DNA of 9,496 bases from Gemmatimonadota bacterium (lineage in GTDB: Bacteria > Gemmatimonadota > Gemmatimonadetes > Longimicrobiales > Gaopeijiaceae), in NCBI GenBank assembly GCA_016209995.1, contig JACQVC010000216.1, positions 1-9,496 of the forward strand. Direction: 5' to 3'. Position 1 is the first letter of the stretch. Every line of letters begins with the position of its first letter. Below the pieces are notes generated by a model. It did no database searches and was not told the DNA's origin. It worked only from the letters and a program-made list of their open reading frames with translations. Below, in pieces: positions 1 to 6,120 of the stretch. The translations under genes and the position numbers were made by a program.

Positions 1-488
1 GGTGGGAGCGGCACAACGCCGAGATCTACATGACCACGCGTCCGCTGGACTTGCGGAGCCTCCTGGCCGCGGCCGACCTAGCCGAGAGTCGGAGCGTAGG
101 CCTACCTGGAGGCACACGCATCGGGCACGTTCACCTGGAGGTTTCGGATCTGGCCGCTGCGGAATCCTTCTACGCAGGCCTGCTGGGTTTCGACGTGACC
201 AACCGTAGCTACCCCGGTGCCATGTTCTTCGGCGCCGGGGGTTACCACCATCATATCGGCACTAACACGTGGGAGAGTCGGGGAGGTGCCGCGCTCTCGA
301 GCAGGGCCATGGGACTCATCGATTTCACCCTCGAGCTGAGCGGCCGGGCGGCCGTGGACAGCCTGCGCCAGCAACTGGAGCAAGCCGGTTGGGACACCTG
401 GGACGCGGACGGAGGGTGGTGCACCCGAGACCGCGATGGCATCGCGATCCAAGTGAGGCTGAAGCAGGAAATGCCGGCCGGTCGCTGA
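1..488 (+). CDS. VOC family (CatE-like) protein, C-terminal part, 5' partial
   Basis: The frame is open from the left edge (first full codon at position 3) to a TGA at 486-488. An ATG at 30 lies in this frame but has no ribosome binding site, and the residues before it (WERHNAEIY) run into TTRPLDLRSLL. That resembles the linker joining the two halves of CatE-like proteins, so the true start is probably upstream of the window. Counting from that ATG, the visible domain has the βαβββ signature of the vicinal oxygen chelate fold: GHVHLEVSDL (residues 32-41), FYAGLLGF (47-54), GGYHHHIGTNTW (70-81) and DRDGIAIQV (134-142). Members bind a divalent metal and act as glyoxalases or extradiol dioxygenases. 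The final metal-ligand position, often Glu, reads Gln (Q141) here, so catalysis by this half is uncertain. Substrate is unknown. The gene converges on the HTH-PAS-PAS gene, 24 nt away. Confidence 0.82.
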   Translation, partial: WERHNAEIYMTTRPLDLRSLLAAADLAESRSVGLPGGTRIGHVHLEVSDLAAAESFYAGLLGFDVTNRSYPGAMFFGAGGYHHHIGTNTWESRGGAALSSRAMGLIDFTLELSGRAAVDSLRQQLEQAGWDTWDADGGWCTRDRDGIAIQVRLKQEMPAGR

Positions 489-498
489 AGAACGGCTA

Positions 499-511
499 GG
501 GGGAAGGCCCC
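499..511. terminator. Weak GC hairpin between convergent genes
   Basis: Only 24 bp separate the two convergent stop codons. They contain a short stem of four G and four C (500-503 with 508-511) around a 4-nt loop. There is no clear T run on either strand, so this is at best a weak bidirectional terminator. It is listed because nothing else is visible in the gap. Confidence 0.2.
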
Positions 512-512
512 G

Positions 513-1625
513 TCAACGGCCGGCGTAATGCAGCAACGGACGGCCCAACCTGCGGCGCCGGCGGCGGCGAACCGGGACCAAGTGGAAAACTACTTGACTC
601 GCGGGTCTACCCTTGTAGGTGATGGGTACGGCCGTCAGCTCGATCATGATGGGATGACCGTCCAAGCGAACCACGTGCTGGAGGACCGGCCCCACCGGAC
701 CGCCGCTTTCCATGACCCGCCGAATCCGGCCCTGAACATTCGCACGCTGCTCGGGGACCACCAGGTCCAGGATCGACTTGCCAACCATATCGGCCGGGGA
801 CGCGGCCCCAAAGATGGCTGCTCCCGCCGGATTCACGTACAACAGGCGATCGTCCGCGTGCACTGCGACGCCGTTGGGTGAGTGCTCCACCAGACGGCGG
901 TACCGCTCCTCGCTCTCCCGCAAGCTCTGTTCGGCGCGCCTGCGTTCCGTTACCTCGCGAACGACGCAGAGTCCGCCGACGATGTCGCCCCAGCCGTTGC
1001 GCAAGGGAGCATAGTTCGCTTCGTACCAACCCTCGCGACCCGTCTCGGGAATCGAGAAGGGACGGTCTCCGGTTTTCACCGCCTCACCCCGCAACACCGC
1101 CCGGTGTGCCTCGTCTGCGCCGGACTCCAGGAGAAAGGGGAACACGTCGAACGTCCGTCGTCCCAGGACCGCGCTCGCCGCCACGCCGGACATCCGCTCC
1201 ATCGCCGAATTCCAGACCGTGAAGCGGTCATCCGTGTCGAACGCCAGGATTCCATCCATGCTGCTGTTGACAAGACTCTCGAGAAAGCTCCGGCCGGAGG
1301 TGCCGGGGCGAATCCGATCGATGATCTGCGCGACCTGCTCGAGCGCCATCTCGGCGTTGCTGGGCGGAATGGGCTCGAGGGTTCCCTCTCCCGTGAGCAG
1401 CCAGTCCGCGCTGACGGGCACGACTCTCACGAAGCGGGCGACGAAATCGGCCGGTACCTTGACATCCTCACGAAGCCAGCGGTGCACGTTGCGATAGTTC
1501 TCGCCCGTCTTGGTGGCTACGTCGGCCAGAGTCCAGCGCAACTGCCGCAGACGCTCGTTCATGCGGCGCTTCAGAGCCTGCGCTTGCGCATCCACGCGCA
1601 GATCCTGTTCGGGGCTACCCGTCAT
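513..1625 (-). CDS. XRE/CI-repressor-type HTH protein with two PAS domains
   Basis: This 370-residue protein begins with a helix-turn-helix of the phage CI repressor/XRE kind (about residues 18-81), ending in the typical DWLLTGEG (74-81). A linker helix (90-112) follows, then PAS 1 (about 113-228, with DGILAFD and VWNSAMERMSG, closing in VVREVTERRRAEQSL) and PAS 2 (about 236-350, with ERYRRLVEHSPNGVAV and LLYVNPAGAAIFG). After PAS 2, where a kinase, GGDEF or HWE domain would normally follow, there are seven consecutive arginines (353-359) and 11 more residues to the stop. The protein is therefore probably a one-component cytoplasmic sensor whose only visible output is DNA binding. The ligand is unknown; PAS domains can bind heme, flavin or small molecules, but no diagnostic residue is evident. 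The ATG at 1625 is preceded by GAGG with a 10-nt spacer. It lies 64 nt downstream of the metF-like gene on the same strand and may be cotranscribed. Confidence 0.85.
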   Translation of the reverse strand: MTGSPEQDLRVDAQAQALKRRMNERLRQLRWTLADVATKTGENYRNVHRWLREDVKVPADFVARFVRVVPVSADWLLTGEGTLEPIPPSNAEMALEQVAQIIDRIRPGTSGRSFLESLVNSSMDGILAFDTDDRFTVWNSAMERMSGVAASAVLGRRTFDVFPFLLESGADEAHRAVLRGEAVKTGDRPFSIPETGREGWYEANYAPLRNGWGDIVGGLCVVREVTERRRAEQSLRESEERYRRLVEHSPNGVAVHADDRLLYVNPAGAAIFGAASPADMVGKSILDLVVPEQRANVQGRIRRVMESGGPVGPVLQHVVRLDGHPIMIELTAVPITYKGRPASQVVFHLVPVRRRRRRRLGRPLLHYAGR

Positions 1626-1689
1626 CTTCGTCCATCCTCGGCTTTTGGTGGGAGACTGGCCTCAACATGCAGGAGCCCATGCGGCTTTG

Positions 1690-2547
1690 TCAAAGCGCGG
1701 CGAGCAGCTTGCGATAGCGCTCCTGCGCGCCACGGATTCCCAGGTTACTCACATAGACTTTGTCCACACCCAGCTCGCGCAAACAGCGGATCGTGCGTGC
1801 GCAGATCTCCTCGGGCGGGACGCCGGCCGCGAACTCCCTGGTGATCTCCTCCGCCGGCACGGGGAAGAAACGCGTCAACTTGCGCAGCGTCCCCGCGTGA
1901 GCGCTCCGGTACAGAAAAACCCCGAAAACGCCGGGATAGGGAACTCCCCGCCGCTCCGCTTCCGTGAGGAAACGTTCGATGACGGCGCGTTGATGGTGCG
2001 AGACCACCTGGGTCAGAAAGAACTCGGCCTGGAAATCGTCAGCAAGAATGAAGTCCACTTGGCGGCGCGGATCCGCGTGGGGATTCGCCCAGCCGCCCAG
2101 GGCCAGGGACGGCACCTGCTGGCGGATCAGCTTGCGCAGCAGGTAGCCATGCTCGAGGCAACGCGGCGGCCCGACCGAACTGTCGCCTCCCAGCACCGTT
2201 AACGCCTCGATACCCTGGGACGCCGCTCGCTTCGCGTACAGCAGACAGTAGTCCAGGGAGTGCTTGCAGGTCAGGAACGGCACCACGCTGGACAGATTCC
2301 CCTCCTGCCCCAGGTTCGCCGCCGCGTGATAGAGGTTCTCCTCCTCCGCCTCGCCCACGGCGTTATCGGTGAGAAACACCACCGTATCCTGGTTGGTAAA
2401 GGCACGCGTCGCGTGGTACATGTCGATCCACAAGTCCAAAGAGTCCTCGTAGGAGAGTCCGCTCTTCGGAGGTCGCAGCTCGACCGCTACCAGGGGACGC
2501 GCTGCGCGCAGCCGCGTCAGGAACCTCGCCTGCGCGCCACCCTTCAC
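1690..2547 (-). CDS. metF: Methylenetetrahydrofolate reductase family protein (MetF-like)
   Basis: This is a TIM-barrel flavoenzyme family that reduces 5,10-methylene-THF to 5-methyl-THF for methionine synthesis. With the GTG start at 2547 the protein has 285 residues, close to the usual 280-300. Recognisable motifs are VAVELRPPKSG (20-30), where E23 matches the catalytic Glu of the family, LTVLGGD (116-122), where D122 matches the flavin-contacting Asp of the LRGD motif, and NPHADPRRQVDFILA followed by AEFFLTQVVSHH (174-185), matching the family's A.FxITQ region with Q180. The sequence is divergent: the aromatic FFPP becomes LRPP, and the usual FFD after ITQ is VSH. A related activity or a different electron donor is therefore possible. 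The frame is open up to a GTG at 2613, but the GTG at 2545-2547 overlaps the hemH stop as GTGA, typical of translational coupling, so I chose it. There is no strong ribosome binding site. Confidence 0.8.
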   Translation of the reverse strand: MKGGAQARFLTRLRAARPLVAVELRPPKSGLSYEDSLDLWIDMYHATRAFTNQDTVVFLTDNAVGEAEEENLYHAAANLGQEGNLSSVVPFLTCKHSLDYCLLYAKRAASQGIEALTVLGGDSSVGPPRCLEHGYLLRKLIRQQVPSLALGGWANPHADPRRQVDFILADDFQAEFFLTQVVSHHQRAVIERFLTEAERRGVPYPGVFGVFLYRSAHAGTLRKLTRFFPVPAEEITREFAAGVPPEEICARTIRCLRELGVDKVYVSNLGIRGAQERYRKLLAAL

Positions 2548-3620
2548 AACGCACTCGGCAGAACCGTGCCTCGGTTCAGACAGCGGGCCCCCGTGTCGCC
2601 CGCGCAGGCACACAACTCGAGGCGTCGTCCCGGGGCCGGACGGCCGAGAAGCGACTCCACCAGGTCAGCCAGAACGTGAGGGAAGCGCGGGTCGTCGTGC
2701 GGCACGGGGACGCGGTGAAACTCCAGACCCGCGTTCTCGGCAGCCGCACGCAGCTCGAGGTCCAGTTCGGCGAGCGTCTCGGACTGCTCGTGCATGAAGC
2801 TGATGGCATCCACCACGACGGCGTCCGTCGTGACCGCCCGCAGCACTTCGTGAATCTCGGGCTGCGTCCACGCGATGCCTCGCCCTCCATGATTCTGGTA
2901 TCCGATCTGGTACGCCTCGACGCCGACCGCCGACGCCACCAGACGACAGCAATCGTTGACGTAGTCCACGTAACGGCTGCCGCTCTCGACGTATTTCAGC
3001 GGCGTGCCGTGGGCCGCGAAGACCAGCGTGGCCCGGTCCTTTCCCAACTGGCGTGACACGCGCTCGAGCACGGTTCGGATGGCATCCGCGCGGATCTGCA
3101 GGTATGCTGGATGACGGTGCCAGCCCGTTACCTCGTAGATGGAGAGTTTCCGATCGGCACGGCGAACCGCGTCACGAAACGACCGCAGCGCGGCGAGCGT
3201 CGTCGACGGTCCACACAGCGGATACGTCGGAATCGCGATGAGACTCGTCGCTCCGCCGTCGATTGCCGCCTGCACGGCTCCCTCGATGAATGGCTCGGCG
3301 AACTGCATCCCCACATAGCAGCGCGCAACAACCCCACGTCGCTCCAGCTCTTGCTCGAGCCGGCCGGCGTGCGCGAGCGCGATTCCTTTCAAGGGGGAGC
3401 CGCCGATGGACCGATATTCTTCGATGAGTGCCGGCGCCCTCCGCTCAGCCAGGGCTCGGCTGCGGGCTCGCACGTCGGCTGCCGGCCGATCGCCCTCGAG
3501 CTCCGCGTTCGCCTGAAAGATCCGTTCTAGGTAAGGCACGACGACCTCGGGAACAGCTACGTCAGGCTCGCCGAAGTTCAGCAGCAGGACCGCAGTACGG
3601 GTCTCGACGTGATGAGTCAC
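2544..3620 (-). CDS. hemH: Ferrochelatase with C-terminal cysteine tail
   Basis: Ferrochelatase inserts Fe2+ into protoporphyrin IX, the last step of protoporphyrin-dependent heme synthesis. The protein has 358 residues from the GTG at 3620. The frame is open further upstream (to 3968), but that stretch lies inside hemE and is not ferrochelatase-like, whereas VETRTAVLLLNFGEP is the normal family N-terminus. Motifs are YRSIGGSPL (69-77), YVGMQFAEPFI (102-112), YPLCGPSTT (133-141), FAAHGTPLKYV (201-211) with the metal/proton-handling His H204, YQNHGGRGIAWTQP (241-254), and FMHEQSETLAELD (275-287) with the conserved acid E281. After the catalytic domain a tail carries CAC and a third Cys (C337, C339, C347). 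With C135 in the STT loop this gives four cysteines, as in [2Fe-2S] ferrochelatases; the cluster is inferred. It starts 16 nt after hemE and has no good ribosome binding site, suggesting coupling. Confidence 0.93.
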   Translation of the reverse strand: MTHHVETRTAVLLLNFGEPDVAVPEVVVPYLERIFQANAELEGDRPAADVRARSRALAERRAPALIEEYRSIGGSPLKGIALAHAGRLEQELERRGVVARCYVGMQFAEPFIEGAVQAAIDGGATSLIAIPTYPLCGPSTTLAALRSFRDAVRRADRKLSIYEVTGWHRHPAYLQIRADAIRTVLERVSRQLGKDRATLVFAAHGTPLKYVESGSRYVDYVNDCCRLVASAVGVEAYQIGYQNHGGRGIAWTQPEIHEVLRAVTTDAVVVDAISFMHEQSETLAELDLELRAAAENAGLEFHRVPVPHDDPRFPHVLADLVESLLGRPAPGRRLELCACAGDTGARCLNRGTVLPSAL

Positions 3621-3636
3621 TGCAGGTGTCAGCCGG

Positions 3637-4659
3637 TTACGAAACAGGGTACGCGTGTACGCACTCGACGACCGCCCGCACCACGGCGGGATCCGTCTCC
3701 GGAAGAATCCCGTGCCCCAGGTTGAAGATGTGGCCCGGGCGACCCCCGATCCTCTCGAGGATCTCGCGTGCCCGGGCCGTGGCGCAATCCTTACCCGCAA
3801 GCAACACAACCGGGTCCAGGTTCCCTTGCACGGCTCGATCGAGGCCGATGGCCCTCCAGGCCTCGTCAATGGGCTGGCGCCAGTCCACGCCGATAGCATC
3901 GCCACCGGCCTTCGCCAGCAGGGGCAGAAGCGCGGGATTGCCTGTGGCGAAGTGGATGGCCGGCACACCCGCGTCCTTCAGGGTCTGGAAGAGGCGCATC
4001 GAGTAGGGCATCACGGAACGCTCGTAGTCCTCCGGCCCCAAGGCACCCGCCCAGGAATCGAAGACTTGCACGGCCGCGGCCCCGGCTTCGAACTGCGCGA
4101 CGGCGAACTCGGCCAGATGCGCGGTCCAGAACTCGGCGAGATCGCCCCAGGCCGCTGGCTCGCGCCACAGGAAGGACTTCAGCGCGTCGATCCGGCGGGC
4201 GCGGGGACCGGGGAGCAGATAGGAACAAAGCGTGAAGGGCGCACCGACGAACCCCAGCACGGGCACATCCAATTGCTCGACCAGCCGGCGGATCTGCTCG
4301 AGACAGAAAGCGAGGGCGTCTCGCGGCTCGAAGGCCCGCAGGCGCCGCACATCGGCCGCCGCTTCAATGGGACGATCCACCACGGGACCGACGCCGGCTT
4401 TCATCTCGACCCGAAGTCCGGCGCCCAGGAACGGCGTCGACAGGTCATTGTAGACGATGGCCGCGTCGACTTCGTAATACTCGAGAGGCAGCATCGTGAT
4501 TTCGGCCGCCGCTTGTGGATCGCGTAGAATCTCGAACATGTCGCGGCTGCGCTTGAGCTCCCGATAGCGCGGCAAAGACCGCCCTGCCTGCCGCATGAAC
4601 CAGACGGGCGTCCGGTCCACCGGCTGACGACGAAGGGCACGAATCAAGCGGTCGTTCAT
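3637..4659 (-). CDS. hemE: Uroporphyrinogen decarboxylase
   Basis: This cytoplasmic enzyme removes four carboxyl groups from uroporphyrinogen III to give coproporphyrinogen III in heme synthesis. The 340-residue length is typical. Family motifs are complete: PVWFMRQAGRSLPRYR (18-33) with the substrate-binding arginines R23 and R27, the catalytic Asp in VYNDLSTPFLGAG (D72; many homologues have FSD where this has YND), GFVGAPFTLCSYL (136-148) with the active-site Tyr Y147, FDSWAGALGPEDY (200-212), and HIFNLGHGILPETDP (310-324) with His H316. The ATG at 4659 places the start at the usual position, and the preceding bases give only a poor ribosome binding site. It is the first gene of the minus-strand hemE-hemH-metF set. 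Expression probably starts from the divergent region toward thyX. Confidence 0.96.
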   Translation of the reverse strand: MNDRLIRALRRQPVDRTPVWFMRQAGRSLPRYRELKRSRDMFEILRDPQAAAEITMLPLEYYEVDAAIVYNDLSTPFLGAGLRVEMKAGVGPVVDRPIEAAADVRRLRAFEPRDALAFCLEQIRRLVEQLDVPVLGFVGAPFTLCSYLLPGPRARRIDALKSFLWREPAAWGDLAEFWTAHLAEFAVAQFEAGAAAVQVFDSWAGALGPEDYERSVMPYSMRLFQTLKDAGVPAIHFATGNPALLPLLAKAGGDAIGVDWRQPIDEAWRAIGLDRAVQGNLDPVVLLAGKDCATARAREILERIGGRPGHIFNLGHGILPETDPAVVRAVVECVHAYPVS

Positions 4660-4674
4660 GGACCCAAGTAACTC

Positions 4675-4685
4675 GCTCAGTGAGC
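4675..4685. promoter_or_regulatory. Short palindrome in hemE leader, possible operator
   Basis: GCTCA-G-TGAGC is a perfect 5-bp inverted repeat around one base. It lies between the predicted hemE promoter and the hemE start codon, 16 nt upstream of the ATG. Such a position would suit a repressor site or a small leader hairpin, but a 5-bp arm can also arise by chance. Confidence 0.2.
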
Positions 4686-4721
4686 TGTCGACCAGCGTTT
4701 CACCGGGAGGACCGGCCGTGG

Positions 4722-4750
4722 ACGTTACCGAGCGGTGGGCAGGCGGTCAA
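4722..4750 (-). promoter_or_regulatory. Candidate σ70-type promoter for hemE
   Basis: On the minus strand TTGACC (4750-4745, five of six matches to TTGACA) is separated by exactly 17 nt from TAACGT (4727-4722, keeping the important A at position 2 and T at position 6 of the -10 box). Transcription would start near 4715 and give a leader of about 55 nt before the hemE ATG at 4659. Assigned by consensus matching only. Confidence 0.4.
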
Positions 4751-4802
4751 TCGACGACGGGTCGTGGCCGCCGCGCCCGCGCAGAAACAACCTGTGTAAG
4801 GA

Positions 4803-4834
4803 GGGAGATGGGGGGATTCCGGGAGATGTTGGGG
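4803..4834 (+). other. Putative G-quadruplex motif
   Basis: Four G runs (4803-4805, 4813-4815 within a run of six at 4810-4815, 4821-4823, 4831-4834) are separated by loops of 7, 5 and 7 nt. This meets the common G3+N1-7 rule on the plus strand. GGGAGATG occurs twice in it, 18 bp apart. It sits upstream of both the predicted hemE and thyX promoters. Folding in vivo is not shown. Confidence 0.4.
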
Positions 4835-4922
4835 AAGGTATCGGTGCACACTCCGCGTGAGCTGATGGAGTCGGTCGACTGTCACGAGGGGCGTTCGGGC
4901 ACTCGAGAACGGTGAATCCCGC

Positions 4923-4951
4923 TTGCGCGCGAGCAACGTCTCCTGTTTATT
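4923..4951 (+). promoter_or_regulatory. Candidate promoter for thyX
   Basis: TTGCGC at 4923-4928 and TTTATT at 4946-4951 are 17 nt apart. TTTATT lies in one of the few AT-rich spots of the region. Matches to consensus are modest (3 of 6 and 4 of 6). Transcription would start about 35 nt before the thyX ATG. Confidence 0.28.
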
Positions 4952-4979
4952 CGCAGGCGAACGCTCACGCGCGACAGCC

Positions 4980-4983
4980 AGGG
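4980..4983 (+). promoter_or_regulatory. Ribosome binding site fixing the thyX start
   Basis: AGGG lies 8 nt before the ATG at 4992. The frame is open back to 4923, but the 23 residues added that way have no family counterpart, and the start there lacks a comparable signal. This supports the ATG at 4992. Confidence 0.5.
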
Positions 4984-4991
4984 TGTGCGCT

Positions 4992-5975
4992 ATGGACACC
5001 AAACGGCCGACCATTCCTGCGGCCGAAGAGATTCTCGGAGGATACTTCCCCGTGCTCGATCACGGATTCGTCGCCCTCATAGACTACATGGGGGGCGACG
5101 ATAGCGTGGAGCATGCGGCGCGGGTGAGCTATGGATACGGCACACGACGGGTGAGCGAGACGCGCGGGCTCATCCGGTACTTGAGGCGCCACCGTCACAC
5201 CACTCCCAGCGAAATGGTGGAGCTGAAGTTTCACTGCGCCATGCCCGTTTTCGTCGCCCGCCAATGGATCCGCCACCGCACCGCCAACGTGAACGAGTAC
5301 AGTGGGCGCTATAGCATCATGCCGCTCCTCTTCTACCGGCCGGAGCCACACGACTTCTCGCTGCAGAGCCAGACGAATCGCCAGGGACGAGCCGACGAGG
5401 CCTCACCCCCTGGTCTGTACCAGGAGGCCCTCGCACGCTGGGATCAGGGTCGCCGGGCGGCGGCCGCGACGTACGAATGGTTGCTCGGTGAAGACGTAGC
5501 GCGTGAGCTGGCGCGCATCGATCTCCCGCTGTCTACGTACACGCAGTGGTACTGGAAGATCAATTTGCACAATCTGTTCCACTTCCTTTCGCTTCGGGTC
5601 GACGACCATGCGCAGCGGGAGATTCGTGAGTACGCCCGCGTCATGGCCGGGATGGTGAAGCGCGTGGCCCCGCTCAGCTATGAGGCATGGATCGACTACG
5701 AGGTGGCGGGAAGAGACTTGGGCTTCGCGGAGCTCCAGGCGCTGCGCCGCCTGCTGGACGCCTCGGAGCACGGCTTGAGCGTTCGCCCCGGGGAGCCAGG
5801 ACTCTCCGCCGACCAGCTCCAGCACTTGGGGCTGTCCCCTCGCGAGGTGCGCGAGTTCCTGGAAAAGCTGAAAGCAGCGGAGCGTCCCGATTTCCAGCTG
5901 GATCTCTCGCGTATGCGGCCGCCCGAAGAGTTCGCGGCCCGCATGCAGCAAGCGGTCCCAGGCACGCTGGAGTAA
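4992..5975 (+). CDS. thyX: Flavin-dependent thymidylate synthase
   Basis: ThyX makes dTMP from dUMP using methylene-THF as carbon donor and reduced FAD as hydride source, without needing dihydrofolate reductase. The family signature RHRx7S is present as RHRTANVNEYS (R94-S104), followed by GRYS. Other conserved parts are VLDHGFVALIDYMGGDDSVEHAARVSYG (21-48), HTTPSEMVELKFH (69-81), PVFVARQWIRHR (85-96), STYTQWYWKINLHNLFHFLSLR (181-202) and the dUMP-contacting end region AQREIREYA (207-215). The 327 residues exceed the 210-250 of short ThyX proteins. About 70 residues after SYEAWIDYEV form an extra C-terminal segment, as seen in longer proteobacterial-type ThyX. The ATG at 4992 is chosen because of AGGG 8 nt upstream. 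It is divergent from hemE and is followed on the same strand by mlaF after 218 nt. Confidence 0.95.
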   Translation: MDTKRPTIPAAEEILGGYFPVLDHGFVALIDYMGGDDSVEHAARVSYGYGTRRVSETRGLIRYLRRHRHTTPSEMVELKFHCAMPVFVARQWIRHRTANVNEYSGRYSIMPLLFYRPEPHDFSLQSQTNRQGRADEASPPGLYQEALARWDQGRRAAAATYEWLLGEDVARELARIDLPLSTYTQWYWKINLHNLFHFLSLRVDDHAQREIREYARVMAGMVKRVAPLSYEAWIDYEVAGRDLGFAELQALRRLLDASEHGLSVRPGEPGLSADQLQHLGLSPREVREFLEKLKAAERPDFQLDLSRMRPPEEFAARMQQAVPGTLE

Positions 5976-5983
5976 AGCCGCAG

Positions 5984-6038
5984 AAGGCCCCACGCCTTGC
6001 AAATTCCGTGGGTCTTAGAGAGCTTTTTCGCCGCGGCG
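5984..6038 (+). terminator. Possible terminator region downstream of thyX
   Basis: Nine nucleotides after the thyX stop are two alternative small stems: AAGGC/GCCTT (5984-5988 with 5994-5998) and CCCACG/CGTGGG (5989-5994 with 6007-6012). A run of five T lies at 6024-6028, followed by the perfect 10-bp palindrome CGCCGCGGCG (6029-6038). The T run is 11 nt past the stem, too far for a standard intrinsic terminator, so termination here is uncertain. Confidence 0.25.
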
Positions 6039-6056
6039 CTGCATTCATTTCTTCTC

Positions 6057-6111
6057 AGGAGCCTGTCCGAGTAATGGGGCGAGCCGCACCTCATGACTCG
6101 CATAGGCTCCT
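6057..6111. repeat. 55-nt imperfect hairpin upstream of mlaF
   Basis: The outer arms AGGAGCCT (6057-6064) and AGGCTCCT (6104-6111) are perfectly complementary. After a 3x3 internal loop CGAGT (6068-6072) pairs with ACTCG (6096-6100). After a 1x1 mismatch ATGGGG (6074-6079) pairs with CCTCAT (6089-6094) using one G-U pair, leaving a 9-nt loop. That is 19 base pairs in one long stem. It lies in the noncoding gap between thyX and mlaF. It could be a structured leader, a repetitive extragenic palindrome or a remnant of a small mobile element. The arm reading GGAGCCTGTCCGAGTAA looks to me like a transposon end, but I cannot verify that. Confidence 0.6.
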
Positions 6112-6120
6112 ACATTCCTT

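Larger units (their letters stand above)
4660..4991. other. Divergent intergenic region between hemE and thyX
   Basis: This 332-bp stretch separates two divergently transcribed genes. It contains candidate promoters for both directions, a G-rich tract able to form a G-quadruplex, and several short palindromes. One is GCTCA-G-TGAGC at 4675-4685, inside the presumed hemE leader; another is GCTTGCGCGCGAGC at 4921-4934, overlapping the presumed thyX -35 box. Reading frames that cross it (for example 4658-4915 +) have no family resemblance and no credible start signal, so I see no gene here. Confidence 0.6.

Noticed and set aside
882..1844. Long plus-strand frame (320 codons) opposite the HTH-PAS-PAS gene
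   Set aside because: Antisense shadow of a high-GC gene: no family motif, biased to Arg/Ala/His, while the minus strand has clear HTH and PAS motifs.
2548..3968. Extended hemH start (to 3968) and extended metF start (to 2613)
   Set aside because: The extra N-terminal residues lie in hemE or hemH coding sequence and do not resemble the families; closer GTG starts give family-typical N-termini and normal gene overlaps.
3655..4527. Plus-strand frame (290 codons) opposite hemE
   Set aside because: Lies entirely antisense to hemE, whose every family motif is intact; no recognisable domain.
4658..4915. Small plus-strand frame in the hemE/thyX gap, with an AAGGAGGG stretch before an internal ATG at 4808
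   Set aside because: The purine stretch is only 2-3 nt from that ATG, too close for a working ribosome binding site, and the 35-residue product has no hydrophobic or leader-peptide character.
6057..6111. Hairpin as one end of a complete insertion sequence
   Set aside because: No transposase frame and no second matching end or target duplication is visible nearby; kept only as a repeat of unknown origin.
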